Of a stretch of DNA of 64,000 nt, positions 1-7,872 are shown in pieces. Position numbers and translations under genes: made by a program. Position 1 is the stretch's first letter; each line of letters starts with the position of its first letter. This stretch comes from Pseudomonadota bacterium (lineage in GTDB: Bacteria; Pseudomonadota; Gammaproteobacteria; Xanthomonadales; Xanthomonadaceae), in the NCBI GenBank assembly GCA_023390905.1, contig JAEWBY010000021.1, forward strand, positions 29,294 to 93,293. The letters are read 5' to 3'. Below the pieces are notes generated by a model, which was given only the letters and a program-made list of their open reading frames with translations, was not told the origin of the DNA and made no database searches.

Positions 1-388
1 GGAAGCGCACGAACGCCTTCATCTTGTGGCTGTCGCGGTGGACCGATTTTTCCAGTTCGCGCGCGTGGCGCACGTCCACATCGGTGGCGCGTTCGAGCAG
101 GCCGGTTTCGCCTTCGCTGATCCGCCACAGCAGGCGATAGAGCAGGGCATGGCGCTGCGCATCGCGATGGCACAGCACGGCGTCGGCCAGATCGAGGAAC
201 TCGCGCGATACCCGTGGCGTCTGCCGCACCGGAGGCGCGGCGTCCAGCGGAGTGCCGAAACGCAGGCCGCCCTGCGCGGCGTCGCTCCACGTGATCGACT
301 CAGGCCGCACGCCCGCCTGCAATGCCATGCGCGCATGCAGCCGCCATTGCGCCGCATCCCAAGCCGGATCCAGATCGACGGTATGCAT
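1..388 (-). CDS. DUF4130-type putative DNA metabolism protein (partial, 3' end outside window)
   Basis: The first 129 codons of a gene that runs off the left edge. The translation begins MHTVDLDPAWDAAQW and contains a block YRLLWRISEGETGLLERATD followed by SVHRDSHKMKAFVRF, which is the pattern of the TIGR03915/DUF4130 family found beside the TIGR03916 radical-SAM protein. The ATG at 388 lies 8 bp after the stop of that radical-SAM gene on the same strand, so the two are one transcription unit. In some relatives this domain is fused to a uracil-DNA-glycosylase-like domain; that part would be outside the window. Its biochemical role is not established; DNA repair or modification is inferred from the fusion. 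Confidence 0.8.
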   Translation of the reverse strand, partial: MHTVDLDPAWDAAQWRLHARMALQAGVRPESITWSDAAQGGLRFGTPLDAAPPVRQTPRVSREFLDLADAVLCHRDAQRHALLYRLLWRISEGETGLLERATDVDVRHARELEKSVHRDSHKMKAFVRF

Positions 389-396
389 GCACGCGC

Positions 397-1638
397 TCAG
401 TCGAACAGCCCGGCCTGCCGCGGCCGCGGTGCGAGCTGCGCACGCAGGGCGAGCGGATCGTCCAGCCGTTTGCGCGGATGATGATCCGGCAGCGATACGA
501 ACGGCAGCACCTTCTTCATCGGCAGGCGCAGCCGTTGCAGATCGGCCACGCGCAGCGCGCCGTGCGGGCGCGAGAGCAGGATGCGCGCCACGTTGCGCGT
601 GCCCATGCCGGGAATGCGCAGCAGCATTTCGCGCGGCGCGGTGTTGACATCGACCGGGAACTGCTCCGGGTTTCGCAGTGCCCACGCCAGCTTGGGATCG
701 ATATCCAGATCCAGCATGCCGCTGGCCTCGGGCGGCGCGATTTCGTCCACGCCGAATCCATAGAAGCGCAGCAGCCAATCGGCCTGGTACAGGCGGTTTT
801 CACGCTGCAACGGCGGCGCATGGATCGGCAGTTTCGCCGAGGCGTCGGGAATCGGGCTGAAGGCCGAGTAGTACACGCGGCGCAGTCGATAATTGCCGTA
901 GAGATTGTCGGTGGTGGCGAGAATGGCGCGATCGTTGGCGTCATCGGCCCCGACGATCATCTGCGTGCTCTGGCCGGCGGGCGCGAAACGCGGCGGCTTC
1001 GCGCGCGTGGTGGCGGCCTTGCGCGCTTCCTTGCCTTCCTCGATGCGCCAGCGCAGGTTGCCCATCGCGGCCCGGATGCGTGGCTGGCTCTTCTCGGGCG
1101 CGAGCCGGGTCAGGCCGGTCTCGGTCGGCAGCTCCACGTTGATGCTCAGGCGATCGGCATGGCGGCCGGCGGCGGCGAGCAGTTCGGGCGTGGCATCGGG
1201 AATGGTCTTCAGATGGATGAAGCCGGCGAACTTGTGATCCTCGCGCAGGCTGCGCGCCACTTCGACCAGTTGTTCCATCGTGTAGTCGCTGTCGCGGATG
1301 ATCCCGCTGGAGAGAAACAACCCTTCGATGTAGTTGCGCTTGTAGAAATCCAGCGTCAACTGCACCACTTCCTGCGGGGTGAAGCGCGCGCGCCGCACGT
1401 TGCTCGATACCCGGTTGACGCAGTACGCGCAGTCGAACACGCAGAAGTTGGTCAGCAGGATCTTCAGCAGGGACACGCAGCGGCCATCGGGCGTGTACGA
1501 ATGGCAGATGCCCATGCCCTCGGTGCTGCCGATGCCGCCGGTGCCCAGCGAATGGCGTTTGTCCGCGCCGCTGGAGGCGCAGGAGGCATCGTACTTGGCG
1601 GCATCGGCCAGAATGGCCAGTTTGTCGAGGATCTTCAC
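397..1638 (-). CDS. Putative DNA modification/repair radical SAM protein (TIGR03916-like)
   Basis: 413 residues, full length for the family. The radical-SAM cluster motif CxxxCxxC is visible as CVFDCAYC near residue 67-74, preceded by the typical opening MKILDKLAILADAAKYDASC and the phrase GICHSYTPDGRC. A C-terminal helix-hairpin-helix-like stretch (LLRIPGMGTRNVARILLSRP, about residues 340-360) suggests nucleic-acid binding. It forms a pair with the downstream DUF4130 gene, a conserved arrangement. The reaction is unknown; a role in DNA repair or modification is a family inference. A palindrome sits 23 bp upstream of the start codon. Confidence 0.88.
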   Translation of the reverse strand: MKILDKLAILADAAKYDASCASSGADKRHSLGTGGIGSTEGMGICHSYTPDGRCVSLLKILLTNFCVFDCAYCVNRVSSNVRRARFTPQEVVQLTLDFYKRNYIEGLFLSSGIIRDSDYTMEQLVEVARSLREDHKFAGFIHLKTIPDATPELLAAAGRHADRLSINVELPTETGLTRLAPEKSQPRIRAAMGNLRWRIEEGKEARKAATTRAKPPRFAPAGQSTQMIVGADDANDRAILATTDNLYGNYRLRRVYYSAFSPIPDASAKLPIHAPPLQRENRLYQADWLLRFYGFGVDEIAPPEASGMLDLDIDPKLAWALRNPEQFPVDVNTAPREMLLRIPGMGTRNVARILLSRPHGALRVADLQRLRLPMKKVLPFVSLPDHHPRKRLDDPLALRAQLAPRPRQAGLFD

Positions 1639-1660
1639 GCACGCAGCCTACGGACGGTCC

Positions 1661-1677
1661 GTCTCAGGATTTGAGAC
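1661..1677. promoter_or_regulatory. Perfect inverted repeat upstream of the radical SAM gene
   Basis: GTCTCA and TGAGAC flank a 5-bp spacer (GGATT), ending 23 bp upstream of the radical-SAM start codon. A second short palindrome, CGGACGGTCCG, directly abuts it at 1651-1661. A candidate operator for the radical-SAM/DUF4130 unit; the binding protein is unknown. Confidence 0.4.
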
Positions 1678-1845
1678 GTCTGGCGGGCTCGACGGCACCG
1701 CATCGGCGGGCGCGTCGAAGGGCCGACGCCAACGCGCCCGCGTGCGGCCGATGCATTCGGCCGACGCGGCACGGTACGATGCCGCACCCCCGCAGCCCAT
1801 CTCCGGATTCATGACGGCCCGACTTCCCGATCCCCACGCGGCGGC

Positions 1846-2721
1846 ATGAGCGAAGCTTCGCAGCGCCCGGAGGTTGCCGCCGGTTCCCGCATCGATCGTC
1901 TGCAACGCGGCATCGCCGCGATCACCAGCGCAGTGCTGCACCTGCTGTTGCTGATCGTGCTGCTGCATTCCTCGCCGCCGGTGATCACGACCACCGAGAG
2001 CGCCGGCAGCGGCAGCCGGGTGCGGGTGAATTTCATCGGCGAGCCGGTACAGGCGGAGCAGCCGGTGGAAACGCCGCAGACCCCGCCGTCATCGCAGAGG
2101 CCGCAACCATCGCGGCCGCCACCGGCCTCACGCGTGCAATCCACGCTGGTCGATCGATCGGACGCTCCGGTGCCGCCGAACACCGCGGACGTGCAGGATC
2201 CCGAAACCGAGCGGCGCATGCGCACGGAACAGGCGCCGAACACGCCGACGCAGAGCCCGCCGCGTCCGCGCGCGGACAGCCCGCCGCCTTCTTCGCGGCG
2301 CCGGCCCGAAACGTGGACCGGTCGGCCGCCGGGATTGCTCGAGGAAGAAAGCGCGCCGATGAACGCCGGCCGCGAGCGCAGCCCGGCCCTGCGCGAGGGT
2401 CGCGGCCGCGATGCCACCGGCAACGGCCCGGCGATGGAACTGGGCGGCTATCTGGTCTATTACGACGTGCTCAGCGAAGAGCGCCTGCGCGCGTGGGCCG
2501 CGCAGGGCATGACCGAAATTTCCATTCCCCTGCCGGGCACGCGGTACTACATGGTCTGTCCGCTGGAGATCGCGTTGAAGCGGGGCGCCGGCAAATGCCG
2601 TCCGCTGGATCCGGATTCACCGGACATGCGCGCAATCGGCGATGCGCGCCAGGCCGTCACCATGATCAGCGTCTACAAGCAGGGCGAGCTGGTCTGGCGC
2701 GGGCCCGGCCCGTACCGGTGA
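1846..2721 (+). CDS. Proline-rich single-span membrane protein with TonB-like topology, function unknown
   Basis: 291 residues. After a short cytoplasmic start there is one hydrophobic helix (about residues 27-41, AVLHLLLLIVLLH), then some 120 residues rich in proline, arginine and glutamine, then a compact C-terminal domain (about residues 190-291) with two cysteines, in MVCPLEIAL and GKCRPLD. The layout resembles TonB or TolA: an inner-membrane anchor, a stiff periplasmic linker and a terminal domain. However, the classic TonB YP motif and beta fold are not recognisable. The gene stands alone, convergent with the SRPBCC gene. I do not recognise a characterised homologue; an envelope role is only inferred from topology. 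Confidence 0.7.
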   Translation: MSEASQRPEVAAGSRIDRLQRGIAAITSAVLHLLLLIVLLHSSPPVITTTESAGSGSRVRVNFIGEPVQAEQPVETPQTPPSSQRPQPSRPPPASRVQSTLVDRSDAPVPPNTADVQDPETERRMRTEQAPNTPTQSPPRPRADSPPPSSRRRPETWTGRPPGLLEEESAPMNAGRERSPALREGRGRDATGNGPAMELGGYLVYYDVLSEERLRAWAAQGMTEISIPLPGTRYYMVCPLEIALKRGAGKCRPLDPDSPDMRAIGDARQAVTMISVYKQGELVWRGPGPYR

Positions 2722-2748
2722 TCCGCAACCAGGGAAGAGCGCGCGGCG

Positions 2749-3240
2749 CTACTGCTTCATCGATTGCACGTGCGCGATCAGTTGATCGACCGCGATCGTC
2801 GTGCCTTCCTGCCAGCCCGATTGCCGGTTCGCCTCGAAATCCGCGGCGTTGCGGTGCAGGGCCGTGAACACATAGCGCGTGCCGGTGCCCGAACTTTCCA
2901 TCGTGACGATCGCCGTGATCGGCACATCGTCGAACACCGCCGGGCGATAGCCGGGAAACAGCATCGAGGTCCAGACCAGCCGCTGCATCGGCACGGCCTC
3001 CAGGAAACAGCCCAGGTTCGGAAACTCCTGTCCATCGGCGGTGGCGATGTCGATGCTGAAGATGCCGCCGGGCCGCACGTCCATTTCTGCGCGCGTCACG
3101 CGGCCCCATGCCTTGGGCATGTACCACGCTTTCAGGTGTTCCGGTTGCGTCAACGCGGCCCATACCACGTGCGCGGGTGCATCGACGAAGCGCTCGATGA
3201 CGAAATCCAGTCGGGGATCGAACACGGAGAGAGAGCTCAT
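2749..3240 (-). CDS. SRPBCC / AHSA1-like ligand-binding domain protein
   Basis: 163 residues beginning MSSLSVFDPRLDFVIERFVD. The phrases DAPAHVVWAALTQPEHLKAWYMP and TRAEMDVRPGGIF are typical of the activator-of-Hsp90-ATPase-like (AHSA1/DUF1801-neighbour) SRPBCC family. The ATG at 3240 is chosen because it overlaps the stop of the ArsR gene (ATGA); a longer start at 3306 would overlap ArsR deeply. ArsR plus SRPBCC in one operon is a common bacterial pairing, in which the regulator controls the ligand-binding protein. The ligand is unknown. Confidence 0.88.
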   Translation of the reverse strand: MSSLSVFDPRLDFVIERFVDAPAHVVWAALTQPEHLKAWYMPKAWGRVTRAEMDVRPGGIFSIDIATADGQEFPNLGCFLEAVPMQRLVWTSMLFPGYRPAVFDDVPITAIVTMESSGTGTRYVFTALHRNAADFEANRQSGWQEGTTIAVDQLIAHVQSMKQ

Positions 3241-3578
3241 GGTGTGGACTCGCTGTGGTGGAGGTGTTTGACGTATTCGTCGAAGCGATCCAGCCGCGAT
3301 TCCCACAGGCGGCGGCGCTCGGCGAGCCAGTCTTCGGCGGCCTTGAAGCGTTGCGGCGCGATTTCGTAGGTACGCACGCGGCCGCGTTTTTTCGACTTCA
3401 CCAGGCGCGTCTTTTCCAGCACGGCCAAGTGCTGCACGAAGGAAGGAAGCTTCATGTCGAAAGGGGCGGCCAGTTCGCCGACCGTGGCCGGCCCGCGTGA
3501 CAGGTGCTCGAGTACCTTGCGCCGCGCCGGATGCGACAGCGCGTGGAAGACATCATCGACGACGGCGGGCTGGGCCAT
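3237..3578 (-). CDS. ArsR-family winged-helix transcriptional regulator
   Basis: 113 residues. The N-terminal VDDVFHALSHPARRKVLEHL and the recognition region LPSFVQHLAVLEKTRLVKSKKRGR are diagnostic of the ArsR/SmtB fold. There is no cysteine metal site, so this belongs to the metal-independent subgroup usually found next to SRPBCC/AHSA1 genes. Its stop overlaps the start of the SRPBCC gene by 4 bp. A near-perfect 26-bp palindrome lies 47 bp upstream of its start, so it is very probably autoregulated. Confidence 0.9.
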   Translation of the reverse strand: MAQPAVVDDVFHALSHPARRKVLEHLSRGPATVGELAAPFDMKLPSFVQHLAVLEKTRLVKSKKRGRVRTYEIAPQRFKAAEDWLAERRRLWESRLDRFDEYVKHLHHSESTP

Positions 3579-3624
3579 GGAATCGGGGGAGCGGCGTTGG
3601 GTTGCAGGCAGCCTAGCGCCACAG

Positions 3625-3650
3625 AATAGTTAGGTCAATACCTAAGTATT
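3625..3650. promoter_or_regulatory. Probable ArsR operator
   Basis: The left arm AATAGTTAGGT and right arm ACCTAAGTATT flank a 4-bp CAAT centre; 10 of 11 positions per arm are complementary. The site lies just upstream of the ArsR/SRPBCC operon. Palindromes built on TTAGGT/ACCTAA at this position are what a dimeric ArsR regulator is expected to bind. It is AT-rich against a very GC-rich background. Confidence 0.65.
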
Positions 3651-3869
3651 GAGGGTGGGCCGATGCGATGGACGCCTGCGGTCAGCCTTGCATGCGGCTG
3701 CTGGAACTGCTTCCATCGGAGATGCGCAGAGTTCGGTGATCACGCGCGGCGCGCAGCCGGGTGAAGGTGTGGTGCATGGCGGCACCGGGCCGCACACGGT
3801 CGACGGGCGCGTGGCCGAGGATGGCGTTCGCGCCCGCTATCCACGCAGGCCGCTCCGCTCGTCGAGCGA
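3651..3869. other. Intergenic stretch, no gene seen
   Basis: 219 bp between the ArsR operator and the end of the flavoprotein gene. Open frames here are only GC-rich shadows without a ribosome binding site or family similarity. Confidence 0.5.
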
Positions 3870-4766
3870 TCAGGCCAGCAGCGTGTCCGGCCAGACCAGC
3901 GAACGGTGCACCTGCGCGCCGGCCCACGCGCCATCGCCGACGGCCAGCGCAAGGGAATGCGGCGCCCGCGCTACGTCGCCGCATGCGAAGACGCCCGCAA
4001 CGCGCGTCTCCTTGGTTTCGGACGTGGCGATCTGCGTGCCGTACGGGGCCTCGGCGATCTCGCAACCCAGTTGCGCGGCGATGTCCGAAGCCGGCTCGCT
4101 GCGCGGGGCGGTGAACAGTCCGGCGAAGGATGTCCGGCGACCGTCGTCCAGCACCACGTCCGCGACGTCTTCGATGCTCCGCACCGGAGTCGGATCCACC
4201 GTGATGCCGCGTTGAGCCAGCACCGCGAACGCGGCGGCGTCAGGCTCGAGGGCCCCGTTGAGGAAGAAGGTGGTCGGCCCCCATTCGGCCACGAGCTGCA
4301 CCTGGTGCAGCGACAACGGGCTGGTGGCGATGACGCCGATCGGCCCGCGATCCAGTTCGTAGCCGTGGCAGTAGGGGCAATGAAACACGCTGCGTCCCCA
4401 GCGCTCCGCCAGTCCGGGTACGTCGGGCAGCACGTCGCGCACGCCGGTGGCAATGAGGATGCGCCGGCCCCGGTGCAGCTCGTTGCCGCACGCGACTTCG
4501 AACGCATCGCGTGTGCCGCTGGCCCGCGTGGCGTCTGTGTCGATCCACGCCAACGTGGGATAGCGCATGAGCTGCGCCCGCGCGCGTGCGGCCAGCTCGG
4601 CCGGGTCGGCGCCATCGTGCGTGAGGAAACCATGCGAATGCGACGCCGCTCGATTCCGACGGCGTCCGCCATCGATGATCAATACCGAGCGCCGCGCCCG
4701 CAGCAATTGCAGCGCCGCTGACATGCCGGCGTAACTGCCGCCGATGACGATCACATCGTGGTTCAT
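3870..4766 (-). CDS. Thioredoxin-reductase-like NAD(P)/FAD-dependent oxidoreductase
   Basis: 298 residues. The FAD-binding dinucleotide motif VIVIGGSYAGMSAALQL starts at residue 5. A redox-active CPYC pair follows at about 131 in the context FHCPYCHGYELDRG. The second FAD motif is VAGVFACGDVARAPHS near the C-terminus. This is the short thioredoxin-reductase-like family (no separate thioredoxin-docking domain visible). The start overlaps the stop of the upstream Rrf2 regulator by 4 bp (ATGA), so the two are co-transcribed; the regulator probably controls this enzyme in response to thiol or redox stress. The physiological electron acceptor is unknown. Confidence 0.88.
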   Translation of the reverse strand: MNHDVIVIGGSYAGMSAALQLLRARRSVLIIDGGRRRNRAASHSHGFLTHDGADPAELAARARAQLMRYPTLAWIDTDATRASGTRDAFEVACGNELHRGRRILIATGVRDVLPDVPGLAERWGRSVFHCPYCHGYELDRGPIGVIATSPLSLHQVQLVAEWGPTTFFLNGALEPDAAAFAVLAQRGITVDPTPVRSIEDVADVVLDDGRRTSFAGLFTAPRSEPASDIAAQLGCEIAEAPYGTQIATSETKETRVAGVFACGDVARAPHSLALAVGDGAWAGAQVHRSLVWPDTLLA

Positions 4767-5209
4767 TGCCTTGTCCTCCTGCGATGGGCCGCATGCCGGC
4801 GTGCGAAATCCGCCGCGAGATCGGCCAGGGTGATGGTCTGGAATTTCCGGAGCAGCAGCGCTTCGGCCTCGGCGAAGGCGTCATCCAGCGCGGCGTTGAC
4901 CGCCTGTTCGACGAGGCAGTCGGGCTGCTCACTGCGATGCCCGATCGCGAACATCGCAGGCTCGCCGAGCGCTTCATGCAACTGGCGCAGCGTCACCTTG
5001 CGCAAATCCACGGCGATGTGCCAGCCGCCTCCGTGGCCGCGTTCCGTGGCGACCAGCCCGGCATCGCGCAGCAGGCCCATCGTGCGCCGCACGACGACCG
5101 GATGGGTGTTCATGCACTGCGCCAGAGTGTCGGAGGTCACGGGCTTGCCGACCTCGGCCATATGCAGCAGCGCATGGAGTACGGCGGAAAGCCGGCTGTC
5201 CTTTTTCAT
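4763..5209 (-). CDS. Rrf2-family transcriptional regulator
   Basis: 148 residues with the Rrf2 winged-helix features LHALLHMAEVGKPVTSDTLA, THPVVVRRTMGLLRDAGLV and the glycine wing RGHGGGWHIA. Only two cysteines are present (in LAQCMN and PDCLVEQ), so the three-cysteine Fe-S cluster of IscR/NsrR is absent; the protein resembles cluster-free members such as CymR or YwnA. It is first in a two-gene operon with the flavoprotein. A perfect palindrome covers its own start codon, indicating autorepression. Confidence 0.9.
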   Translation of the reverse strand: MKKDSRLSAVLHALLHMAEVGKPVTSDTLAQCMNTHPVVVRRTMGLLRDAGLVATERGHGGGWHIAVDLRKVTLRQLHEALGEPAMFAIGHRSEQPDCLVEQAVNAALDDAFAEAEALLLRKFQTITLADLAADFARRHAAHRRRTRQ

Positions 5210-5228
5210 GTAACAAACGATGTTACAT
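5208..5228. promoter_or_regulatory. Probable Rrf2 operator overlapping the start codon
   Basis: A perfect 8-bp inverted repeat ATGTAACA / TGTTACAT with a 5-bp AACGA spacer. It includes the regulator's own ATG and lies about 30 bp upstream of the divergent methyltransferase start, so one bound dimer could control both directions. Confidence 0.65.
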
Positions 5229-5258
5229 TAGCGCGCCACAGTCAAGCGCGGAGCGCAC

Positions 5259-5927
5259 ATGGCGTTTTCGGATCCGGCAACGGTCGCGCACTACATCGAC
5301 CACATGGCGCGGCAGGTGCCGGGGGTGCATGCACTGCATCGGATGACGCAGGTGCTGCTCGCCGAACGCGTGCCCGCCGAGGGACGGGTACTGGTGCTCG
5401 GCGCGGGCGGCGGCGCGGAACTGGACGTGTTCGCGCGGGCGCAGCCGCGCTGGCGGTTCGTTGGCGTGGATCCATCGGCCGAGATGCTCGCACTGGCCGC
5501 ACGCACGCTCGGCGATGCAATCGATCGCGTCGAACTCGTGCAGGGATATATCGAGTCCGCACCGCAGATCCGGTTCGATGGCGCCACCTGCCTGCTGACG
5601 CTGCACTTTCTCGACCGCGAACAGCGCTTGCGCACGCTGATGGAAGTGCGCAGGCGACTCCAACCGGGCGCGCCGCTGGTCATCGCGCACCACAGCGTGC
5701 CCGATGATGCCGAACAGAAGCGCACCTGGTTCCGCCGCTGGGCCGCGTTCGGCCAGGCCAACGGGCTGGAGGAAACGAACGTGGAGGCGCGCGTGGAACT
5801 GATCGCCCATCGCTTGCCCACGCTGGACCCGCGGGCCGAAGAAACGCTTCTGCGCGAGGCCGGTTTCCGCCAGCCCGAGCTGTTCTATGCCGCGTTCACG
5901 TTCCGCGGATGGGTCGTCTACGCATGA
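5259..5927 (+). CDS. Class I SAM-dependent methyltransferase
   Basis: 222 residues. The SAM-binding motif I is VLVLGAGGGAELDVFA (about residues 45-60), followed by the acidic motif II in WRFVGVDPSAEMLALA and a later FDGATCLLTLHFLDRE segment, typical of the methyltransferase-25 fold. The substrate cannot be predicted. The gene is divergent from the Rrf2/flavoprotein operon and shares the short control region with the palindrome at 5208-5228, which suggests common regulation. Confidence 0.85.
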   Translation: MAFSDPATVAHYIDHMARQVPGVHALHRMTQVLLAERVPAEGRVLVLGAGGGAELDVFARAQPRWRFVGVDPSAEMLALAARTLGDAIDRVELVQGYIESAPQIRFDGATCLLTLHFLDREQRLRTLMEVRRRLQPGAPLVIAHHSVPDDAEQKRTWFRRWAAFGQANGLEETNVEARVELIAHRLPTLDPRAEETLLREAGFRQPELFYAAFTFRGWVVYA

Positions 5928-5997
5928 ACGGGGCATCCGCCGGCACGACGGCGCATTGCCGTGTACAGTCGGGTTTGTCGCGGCGCGGGGCCATTCA

Positions 5998-6426
5998 ATG
6001 AAAAATCTCCATGCGATGGCCTATGTCAGCCGGATCTCGCGCGACATCACGCCCGCTCATATCCATGCGATCGTCACCGAGGCGAGCGAGTTCAACATCG
6101 AGCGCGGCGTGACCGGTGCGCTGGTGTTCGACGGCACCTGTTTCTTCCAGTACCTCGAAGGCTCGCGGACCGCGCTCAACGAAATCTACGCGCGCATACA
6201 TCGCGCCACCTCGCACACCGTCCTGATGGAGTTCGTCGATGGTCCGGCCGACAGCCGGCGTTTCGAGGGATGGAGCATGTTCTACCGTGAAGGCGCGCCG
6301 TCGGGCATCGAGGATCTGAACTGGCTGGAAGGCCAAGGTCCGCTGGATCCCGATTTCCATCGAAGCGTCGCGATGAAATCCCTGAGTTATTTCTGGGATC
6401 AGTTCCCGGAAAAACGCGCGGCATAG
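5998..6426 (+). CDS. BLUF-domain blue-light photoreceptor (short, single-domain)
   Basis: 142 residues, nearly all one BLUF (flavin-binding blue-light sensor) domain. The hallmark residues are in place: Tyr9 in MAYVSRIS, Asn33 in EFNIERGVTGALVF, Gln51 in CFFQYLEGS, and a Trp near residue 92 in FEGWSMFYRE. These form the Tyr-Gln-flavin hydrogen-bond network that senses light. There is no attached EAL, GGDEF or cyclase domain, so output is probably through protein-protein contact, as in PixD-type proteins. The ATG at 5998 is chosen because the domain starts there. It is a single gene; its partner is not evident nearby. Confidence 0.88.
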   Translation: MKNLHAMAYVSRISRDITPAHIHAIVTEASEFNIERGVTGALVFDGTCFFQYLEGSRTALNEIYARIHRATSHTVLMEFVDGPADSRRFEGWSMFYREGAPSGIEDLNWLEGQGPLDPDFHRSVAMKSLSYFWDQFPEKRAA

Positions 6427-6646
6427 CGCAACGCAGAAGAAGCTGGCGCGCGGGCTTCTCCGCCGATGAAGTTGAAGCCCGCAGCATGTTGCCGATGAAG
6501 CCGCCGCTTCAGTCGCGGCAGAACACTGCAACCACACCGAACTCCACGCCGTGCGTGACACGGCATGGATGTTCCTATCGCAGTCCGCCCGCGCACGCGG
6601 GCATCGTCAGTAGAGCACCGCAGTCAGGGACGGGCGCGCGATCGCG
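6427..6646. other. Intergenic stretch, nothing recognised
   Basis: 220 bp between convergent genes. No hairpin followed by a T run, no supported open frame. Confidence 0.4.
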
Positions 6647-7045
6647 CTATTTCTTCGCCTTCGGCCACGGCATCGCGACGAGGCGGCCATCACGCCACTC
6701 GGCCAGCGTGGTGTTGTAGGACGAACTGAACATGTCATCGCCGGCGAGCAGTTTCTGGAACCACGGGCCGGTGACCTCGCGTGGCCGCTGGGCGCAGGCG
6801 GTTTCGCCGGAGAACCGTTTGCCCGGCGCGAGTTCGTCGAACAGCGCTTTGGCGAACTCGTGGCTGTTGAGTTGCTGCCCCTGCGTGGCCGGCCCATCGA
6901 ACGGCTTGACCACGATGTAGAAGTACTGGCCTTCCTGCGTGTAGCCCTTGTAGCGGCACATCCAGGGCTCGTCATCGGCCGCGGCCGCCGGCAGCGCCGT
7001 GCACGCCAAACCTGCGGCCACCATCATCCCCCACACTGTCTTCAT
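6647..7045 (-). CDS. Small secreted protein, function unknown
   Basis: 132 residues from the ATG at 7045, preceded by a good ribosome site (GGGGAAAG). The N-terminus MKTVWGMMVAAGLACTALPAAAA is a Sec signal peptide with a likely cut after ALPAAAA. The mature part is about 110 residues with two cysteines (in WMCRYKGYTQ and ETACAQRP), perhaps disulfide-bonded in the periplasm. No family recognised. Confidence 0.7.
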   Translation of the reverse strand: MKTVWGMMVAAGLACTALPAAAADDEPWMCRYKGYTQEGQYFYIVVKPFDGPATQGQQLNSHEFAKALFDELAPGKRFSGETACAQRPREVTGPWFQKLLAGDDMFSSSYNTTLAEWRDGRLVAMPWPKAKK

Positions 7046-7194
7046 CGCTTTCCCCAAAGCTGGACGTGGCCGCAGTGTGGAGACACCGCGCAGGGGAAGT
7101 CAACGCGTGCGCGCAGCCAACGCCAACGCGCTCATCATCGAGGCGCACGTACGTTCTGCCCATGCCAGTCCGGCAGCCAACAGGAGCCACGACG

Positions 7195-7509
7195 ATGACC
7201 ACACGCGAACACCCCGGCCAGCAACAGCAGGGCCAACCCGGCGGGCAGCACGGCGGCAACAACATGCCGGGCAATGTGCACGGCGGGCAGGGGCAGGGCG
7301 CCGGGCTGGGCGGCCAGGGCGGACAGGGCGGGCAGCCGGGCAGCGGCCAGGGGGATATCGATCCCGCGCAGAACACGCCGGACGGAAAACCCGGCCGGCA
7401 GGATGTGCCGGGCCAGGACAATCCGCCCAAGGGCGACGAATCCAACGGTGGCCAGGGCGATCCCGGCGGCATCGAAGACGATCAGCGGCGGCCGCGCAAG
7501 GTCGAATGA
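7195..7509 (+). CDS. Low-complexity Gly/Gln-rich small protein
   Basis: 104 residues starting MTTREHPGQQQQGQPGG, preceded by AGGAG at a proper distance. About half the residues are Gly or Gln in tandem GGQGGQG-like runs; the C-terminal third becomes acidic (NPPKGDESNGG, GIEDDQRRP). There is no signal peptide, membrane segment or fold that I recognise; it is predicted to be disordered. Such proteins in other bacteria are sometimes stress- or desiccation-linked, but nothing here shows this. Confidence 0.55.
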   Translation: MTTREHPGQQQQGQPGGQHGGNNMPGNVHGGQGQGAGLGGQGGQGGQPGSGQGDIDPAQNTPDGKPGRQDVPGQDNPPKGDESNGGQGDPGGIEDDQRRPRKVE

Positions 7510-7602
7510 ACAGCGCGTAGCGCGCGTCCGCGCCGGGTCCGGTGAGATGCTCGTCATCGGCCCCGGCGCACGCTGGTTGTCCAGACCACGCGGAGCAGGG
7601 CG

Positions 7603-7842
7603 ATGAACCAGCGCGAGAACACCGGTGCTCGCCCTGCCGCGCAGGCACCTCCCGGATCCCATCCAGACCAGGCACAGGCCGACGCATCGAAAGACGGGCC
7701 GCGCTCATCGAGTGACGGCGACACCTCCGCGCAATCCGACGATGCCGCCGCGCGTCGTGCGGATGAGGAGCACTTCATGCGCCGCACGCAACGCGGCGAC
7801 GGCGGCTCGGCCGAAGAGGATTCGGAAGGGCGGCAGGTGTGA
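7603..7842 (+). CDS. Small hydrophilic, probably disordered protein
   Basis: 79 residues starting MNQRENTGARPAAQAPPG with a purine-rich GGAGCAGGGCG just ahead of the ATG. The composition (Ala, Asp, Ser, Arg, Gln) lacks hydrophobic core residues. It follows the Gly/Gln-rich gene at 94 bp on the same strand and resembles it in being disordered. No family recognised; a spurious frame cannot be excluded. Confidence 0.45.
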   Translation: MNQRENTGARPAAQAPPGSHPDQAQADASKDGPRSSSDGDTSAQSDDAAARRADEEHFMRRTQRGDGGSAEEDSEGRQV

Positions 7843-7872
7843 CGGCGCCGCCCACGCCGCACGCCATGCGCG

